Shown one piece after another: positions 49,680 through 64,000 of a stretch of DNA of 64,000 nt. Source of the DNA: Alnus glutinosa (lineage: Eukaryota > Streptophyta > Magnoliopsida > Fagales > Betulaceae); assembly GCF_958979055.1 (NCBI RefSeq), contig NC_084899.1, positions 24,495,501 through 24,559,500 of the forward strand, written 5' to 3'. Both the position numbers and the translations under genes were made by a program. Numbering within the stretch: position 1 is the first letter of the stretch; each line of letters begins with the position of its first letter. The notes beneath the pieces were generated by a model that saw only the letters and a list, made by a program, of their open reading frames with translations, was not told where the DNA came from and made no database searches.

Positions 49680-52600
49680 TGAGGGAGAAAAGTCTTAGAA
49701 GTTTGCTGAGAGAGCCATTCGGGTGGCCGGCTTTTGGATTCTTTTTTAGCAGACAGTTTTATTTTAATGCATATTTTCTTTTCAATGCTGTCTCTCATTA
49801 GAGCTCTTGTAGCTTTCATCTAGGTTTTCTTAACGCGGTCTTTGCATTGTCATCTCTATTCTCTCTCTCTCTCTCTGATAATATATATATATTCCAACCT
49901 TCATATTACAAAAGGTAAACCTATTCACACCGGGGATTTTTACTCTTCTATGCTTATGTCCACCGCCAATTAGTGTGTCACCTTGGCGTACGGAGTACTT
50001 CAAGAATTAATTTAGTATTCATAATTACAATTTACATAGTAGTCAAAGTAAATTTTCAATAAGAAATAAAGAAGTACTCCACAATAAGCATCATAATTAC
50101 ACCCAATACTGCCTACAGCAACTAGGAAATGAACCTTTGATTGAAGTAGCTAGCTAGTTATCTTTTGTCCTAAGTTTTTATTCGGAGTAATTTTATTTTT
50201 CATATTCATTTATTATACTATTTGACATAATGTGTTTTAAACAATTTCTCATATTAGTCACTTGCAAAATTAAAATTGTTAATCAATCATTTAAAACAAT
50301 TCAAATTAACCGATCGATATGAAAGAGAAGAATAACATTAATTACTTTACTAGTCGTGGGACAAAAAACTTGGTCAAAAATTCCATTGAAGATCTCGACG
50401 TGATCATGACTAGGGACTGACATGGTGGTATAAGCTGATTATGGCCTAAGTCTTGCTATGCACTTCTGAGGCAAGTATGGAACAAAATAGTTACAGATAA
50501 CCACCACAAATGATGTTATAGTAGGAGCTTGCTTTTCGCATGATGCTGAGGAAAGATGTAGGAACCTTCCTAGCTACATGATCTACAAAGAGCAGGAATT
50601 AAACAGTGCATCTTGTAGCTTATACTTGTCCCTAGTATAAGCTTTTGAACCATGATTAATAGAAACACACCATCTTTAATTATGTCATCACAGTCAACAT
50701 CATATGTACATAAAAATCATAATCATGAGCACTTTGCTAATAATTCATGTTGTTTTCAAACTTATATGCTTTGTTTTGTTTGCCTCAAAATACAGAAAAA
50801 GAGAGGAGAAAATCTGAAAGCTAACAACTCTACCTAAAAACAATAATAATAAAAAAAAACCCCAACAATCTTAATTAAATTCTTGCATGTGCTTGAACTT
50901 GCCCTAGCTAGATGATCTCATCATCAACAATAACAATGAAATAGTTTCCTACGTCTGTGTTCTGTCGTTGCCTTGTCTATTAATTATTTAATTAGCTGTA
51001 AGAATTAATTTGAACAACTAAGAAATTATGAGTAGTTTTATTAGACATATCAAATCATTAACTTAATTCAACAATCATGCATGGAAATAAAAGATACAGT
51101 AGTATTGAGGGCAACTAGCTATTTTTTTCCATTGCAGTAAACGATGTATGCACACATACCAGGATTGGAGGGTTTACTTTAGGAGTCTTGGAGGTCACCA
51201 TGAAATGTCGACATTACATTTACAATATTCTTTACTTATGCTGAATTTATGAGTAATGCTACATATCATCATTTTGTTCTCCCAAAATTGATGTGGCTCT
51301 TAAAATTACCATTTGATCAAAATTCAATAATGATCTATCATAAATTCAATGGTGATTTCAAGAGCAACACCAATTTTGGGAAGATAAAAGGATGACAAAT
51401 GGATAATATATGTAGCATTACTCGTAAACAAAGAGTTTACCATGTATAACTTGCTATTTTTCACTATAAATTGCACTAATTATCAGCAACAAACCATCGA
51501 GCAATAACAATCCAGTATTTTAATTTCTTTAGTCTTAGTTCTTGGCATGGACTTTTCGGTCCTTACATTTTAAAAAGAATTATAAATTCTTTAAATTATT
51601 TCAAGTTGTTAGGGGAAAAGAAGGTTAGAATTAATGTGTTGACTTGCAGGTAATTTGAATTCAATTCTTATCTATTAACTGAAAGAGAAAGAAAAAGAAA
51701 GCAGAAGGATTAAAATTCTTTAAATAGATTTCCTTGTATCTTTGAAGCCCAAAACCAAATCTCTTTGATCTCTCTCAATATCAGGCCAACGAAACACAAA
51801 TAAGCACATTCAGATCATAATAATTAATGGGCAGGTTGTCTTTTGCATAGAGTGAAAAGTTTTCCTGGAAAATCTGAGGCAATTAATTATAGCAATTAAT
51901 TTCATGCTCGATCGATCAGTAACAAAGCAATTTACTTCCAAATTAAGACATAATTTTTTACTCATGCATGGCAGCTCGGTTACAGCTAAAGGGATTCACG
52001 ATCTGCAACTTCTCATCATTTTTAAAAATTAAAAATTAAAAAAATAATAAAATACCATATATATATATATATATATATATATGTGCATGATATGCCATCT
52101 GGCCACTGGCGAAGATCATATATATATAGCACCTCGATCTTAAACAATGTGAATATACAGTCATTACTTAGACAAAAAAAATCCTACCCATGCCCTGCTT
52201 ATACAATTATAAAGCTTCTATTTGTATCGAAAATGACCAAAAATAAAGAACAAAATTATGCTGTAACATATTTCGAATCATAATTAATCGATTTCCCATT
52301 TCTCACGCGGACGACAAAGAGGTCCATGGTGCTGATGAGTTGACATAATTCATTCGATATACATAATTAATTATAAGTTTATTTTATTTTTATTAATTAA
52401 TTTAATTGCCAGTGGAGGTTTTGTCTTCAAGTATTTTACTAGGTAGTGAATGCTCGATTATATAAGGATCTTAGCTTAATTGGTTCAAGGCATAATTAGA
52501 TGGTACTGGTCGACTCTTGACTTTGTCTGCAAGAAAATTGTAAGAGGAAAAGATAGAAAGAAAAGGACAATGGCTAGAACATGGAGGAGAACAACGCGAG

Positions 52601-52709
52601 TGCTTTTAACTACTTCAATTCCATCTCTACCAAATCATTCTGTCTTCTACTTTACATTTTGCCAAAATTGATGTATGAACCAATTTCTTAGGTTTCTATC
52701 CTTTGTTGA

Positions 52710-52752
<43 letters not shown>

Positions 52753-55060
52753 TTGTCGATCTTATAGGTGTAGGTGCATGAGATGTCTCCAATTCTTTAT
52801 GCCTTAATTGTTGGAAATCTATTGATTATGTAAAACAAAAGTTGGAACCTTACAACCATTTAAAATGTAAAAATCATTGTAAATTCTGCCTCTCTCTTTT
52901 TTCATTATATTCTTAGCAATGAATTCGAAATGGAGCATTTTTATACACGTTAGAATATCAATTAAATGATTAAATCAACCTTTTTGTATTTGCTTAAACT
53001 TTCAAGATAAGTGATGATTTATCATAACTTTCACAGTATCGGAGATTCGGAGCAAAGTAAGGTCTTGAGTTTTAACATTGTCTCCAATATTCATCTCCAA
53101 TTTTAATTAAATATTTTACGTGTTGGATCTCATTTATTAAATGAGAGTTTTAACCCACACATGAGTGATAAATTTTAAAATATTAACTAAATGATTAAAT
53201 AAATCATTTCTTATCAACTTAATTTTTTGAAATAAGCGATTATTTAACATCAATTATAGTACCAACCAATAACATACACATAAGGCGCTTTAGTTGAATC
53301 ATCAATTAGATATTTACCCAATCAAAAATTTTATGGCTAATTGGTTTTTTTTTTTTTTGTTGGTGCTGTACGTTGGGGGTATGACACTTACAAAGTGATG
53401 TGACAGTTCACGTAGCAGTATTAACCATGCATGCCAGTCACTAAACAATTAAATTTTGTTATATGGCATGCACTCACGTGGACGTACCGTCAAATGAGTT
53501 CGTAAGGAAATTGTATTTTCTTTTTTTTTTTCCCTGCTCTTATTTTCCTATATTTATCTTGGGAATACATGCATGACCCGAGGATGTTTGGAGGATCATG
53601 CCATCTTTATTATAAGGAAATGAAAATTAAGGTGGTCAATTGTAATGGTTCAACTTGTTAAACATTCACAAATTAAGTTCTGGAAAGACGGCAACTCTGG
53701 CCAAAAACTTTGACCGGACCTTCTTCTCTGACCCGTTGGTCAACTGCAAAATTAAATTGAAATTGAAAAAAAAGAAAAGAAAAGGATTATATATTGGTTT
53801 TCTTCTTGCTGAATTTGGTACTTGAGTTGAATTGAATGGCCCTTAATTGTCTCTAGTGATCAATAATACTTTGAAAAATTACCAATCTTGTCAAGAAGGA
53901 CATGTACTATATGTCTTCAACATTTCAAAAAGAGCCCCCATTTTCATTTTGAAATGTCTATATATCTATAAATTGACAGGAGCTGTACTTTTGAAGAACT
54001 TCAATTCTCAGATTCTGCTAGAGAATTAGAAATGCGATATTCAATAATGATCCTAACTCAATGGAGGAGGCTGCCTCTAGGGAAAGGCTAGAGGGGTGAA
54101 TTGATAAATCATATTCTATATTTCCATATAAATAAATCAATAAATAGTTAAGTTCATATATGGGTTCTAGGGGGGCTAAAAGACCCACAAATGGTTTTTG
54201 TCTTGAGTGAACCTTAATTTTTGTTTTTGGGTCCAGATAGTAGATTAGTAGGGTATATTAACTAAATTGAAAAATTGGATGACCTTGTAAATTAGAATAT
54301 AAATTGAGGGGATAAAGTGTAATTTTCCTAAAATTTAATATAATTAATGCCTCATTTGTTTCGGTATAAAATATCTTCGGGAAAAAGTTTTTTCTATTTT
54401 TGAATGTTTGGTGTGACTTAAAATATTAGTTAATCTAAAAATATTTTCAGTCAAGTGAGAGGGACCTTCTTTCTTGGGCCTATATATGCTCGAGTAAATT
54501 TCAGGCTGCCTGAACACTTGTTTGGGCAGGTAGTCCCAAAATGACCCTTTCATAATTGCTTGCCTAAGTTACAAGCAATATGACAGGTAATTGCACTCGA
54601 TCTCAATTCACATTCGAAGACTTTTTATTTTCACACACTCTTTTTATGCAGTTTCTCTTTGCTCTCTCTCTTCCTTCCTGCTTCTCAAATAATATGAAAC
54701 TATAAAAAATATTTGGCGATTTTTCATTAGAGCAAACCATATAAAAACACAAAAAAAATAAAAATAAAAAATAAAATCTACTGGGCTAAATTTATGAAAA
54801 CTCTCTATTTAATGGAACCACCAGTCTTGAATTGTGCAATTTTTAGATTAAAATTAGTTCACCGGATCTCATAGCAAAAAGTATGGGAAAGAATCCTTAT
54901 AGTATTTGACCCGAAATAAGAGCCCATGTAGGGATAGAAATGGGCCAGGGCTTGGGTTTGAGATAGCCCAATCTCTGCCCAATAAGATCAATTAAACCAG
55001 TCTCATACAGAATCCGGACTCTATGCTCCCATTTCACACACAGGGAGACTAAAACTGAAG
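49680..55060. other. Intergenic spacer between C2H2 gene and myosin, no gene seen
   Basis: It holds (AT)n tracts (52056-52082 and 52712-52750), a foldback MITE (51251-51423), and a MITE-end-like segment near 54345-54560. Short frames show no family resemblance. Confidence 0.5.
51251..51423. mobile_element. Foldback MITE (GAGTAATGCTACAT ends)
   Basis: The left arm GAGTAATGCTACAT...CCCAAAATTG and right arm CAATTTTGGG...ATGTAGCATTACTC are inverted copies along nearly the whole 173 bp, with a short AT-rich centre. TA dinucleotides flank the element one base outside each end, which could be a TA target duplication of the Tc1/mariner type, but the evidence is weak. Confidence 0.65.
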
Positions 55061-55093
55061 AGAAGCAGAGAGCCACAAGAGCTTCCAAGAAAA

Positions 55094-55282
55094 ATGGCGA
55101 CGAAACTGGAGGCCTTTGAAGAATGGCACATCCGCAAACCAAAGGGAGCCAAGACAAACGCCAGGCCAAGAAAGAAGAAGACAAATAAACAACAAGAAAA
55201 AAAGAAAAAGAAAAAAAAGAGAGAGAAAGTTTCCCCTGCGTCAATTGGCTTATTTTTTTCACCTGGATTGGAATATCTTTGA
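55094..55282 (+). other. Possible upstream ORF in the myosin 5' leader
   Basis: A 62-codon frame starting MATKLEAFEEWHIRKPKGAK and ending in a Lys-rich, then Pro/Phe segment lies 320 bases before the proposed myosin ATG. If transcription starts upstream of it, it would be a long uORF in the leader. The lysine run comes from a poly(A)-rich stretch, so conservation is needed to believe it. Confidence 0.2.
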
Positions 55283-55412
55283 TGAAAATTTCGAATTGAC
55301 CTTTGAAATGGTTTGGTTGGAAGTAGAGTTGAATTGGGTTTTCGCTTTTGAATAAGTTGGAGTAGTATTTGATGAGGAAAACCTCTGTAGCTGGGAATCA
55401 CATTGGTTAGAA

Positions 55413-64000
<8,588 letters not shown>

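Noticed and set aside
54897-55401. Overlapping minus-strand frames of 121 and 126 codons upstream of myosin
   Set aside because: Phe/Leu/Ser-rich translation of an A-rich strand opposite the probable myosin leader; no family resemblance.

Overview
This window is nuclear DNA from a eudicot plant. The evidence is intron-rich genes with GT/AG borders, plant-only families (LOB-domain factors, class XI myosin, an EAR-motif QALGGH zinc finger), a plant-type tRNA-Gly and AT-rich spacers full of MITEs and microsatellites. The species cannot be fixed from sequence alone.

Layout. At 1-6.7 kb is repeat-rich spacer. At 6.8-7.6 kb (+) is an LBD29-type gene, and at 17.6-18.3 kb (-) an LBD16-type gene; the two lie tail to tail across about 10 kb of spacer that holds a MULE-type MITE and a diverged tandem duplication. 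At 21.7-31.2 kb (-) is a complete 20-exon PARP1 gene; I traced every exon in phase, giving 990 codons. At 32.6-35.5 kb (-) is a complete 7-exon deoxyhypusine hydroxylase gene (318 aa). At 38.3-43.1 kb (+) is a complete 5-exon BET1/SFT1-type SNARE (123 aa). At 44.7 kb (-) is tRNA-Gly(GCC). At 49.0-49.5 kb (-) is a single-exon C2H2 factor with a C-terminal EAR motif. From 55.4 kb to the window end (+) is the 5' part of a class XI myosin heavy chain, with about 510 motor-domain residues visible.

The genes are not an operon and serve different cell functions: auxin-responsive root development, DNA-damage signalling, eIF5A hypusination, Golgi SNARE function and actin-based transport. The order LBD29, DOHH, BET1, class XI myosin matches, as I recall it, the Arabidopsis run At3g58190 to At3g58160. 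This points to an old conserved block into which PARP1, the second LBD gene, the tRNA and the zinc finger are interleaved here.

The most interesting find is in the first intron of the SNARE gene. It is a transposon of about 1.48 kb with terminal inverted repeats of about 280 bp and near-perfect 9-bp target duplications. It carries a decayed genomic copy of part of a DHH-family phosphoesterase-like gene, with an intron still present, so it is a Pack-MULE. Other well-delimited insertions have visible target-site duplications: two further MULE-type elements, a hAT-type element between DOHH and BET1, a 5'-truncated LINE in a myosin intron and a SINE-like retroposon in a PARP1 intron. Several splice sites lie directly against microsatellites or homopolymers, including an acceptor in PARP1 whose pyrimidine tract is pure C.
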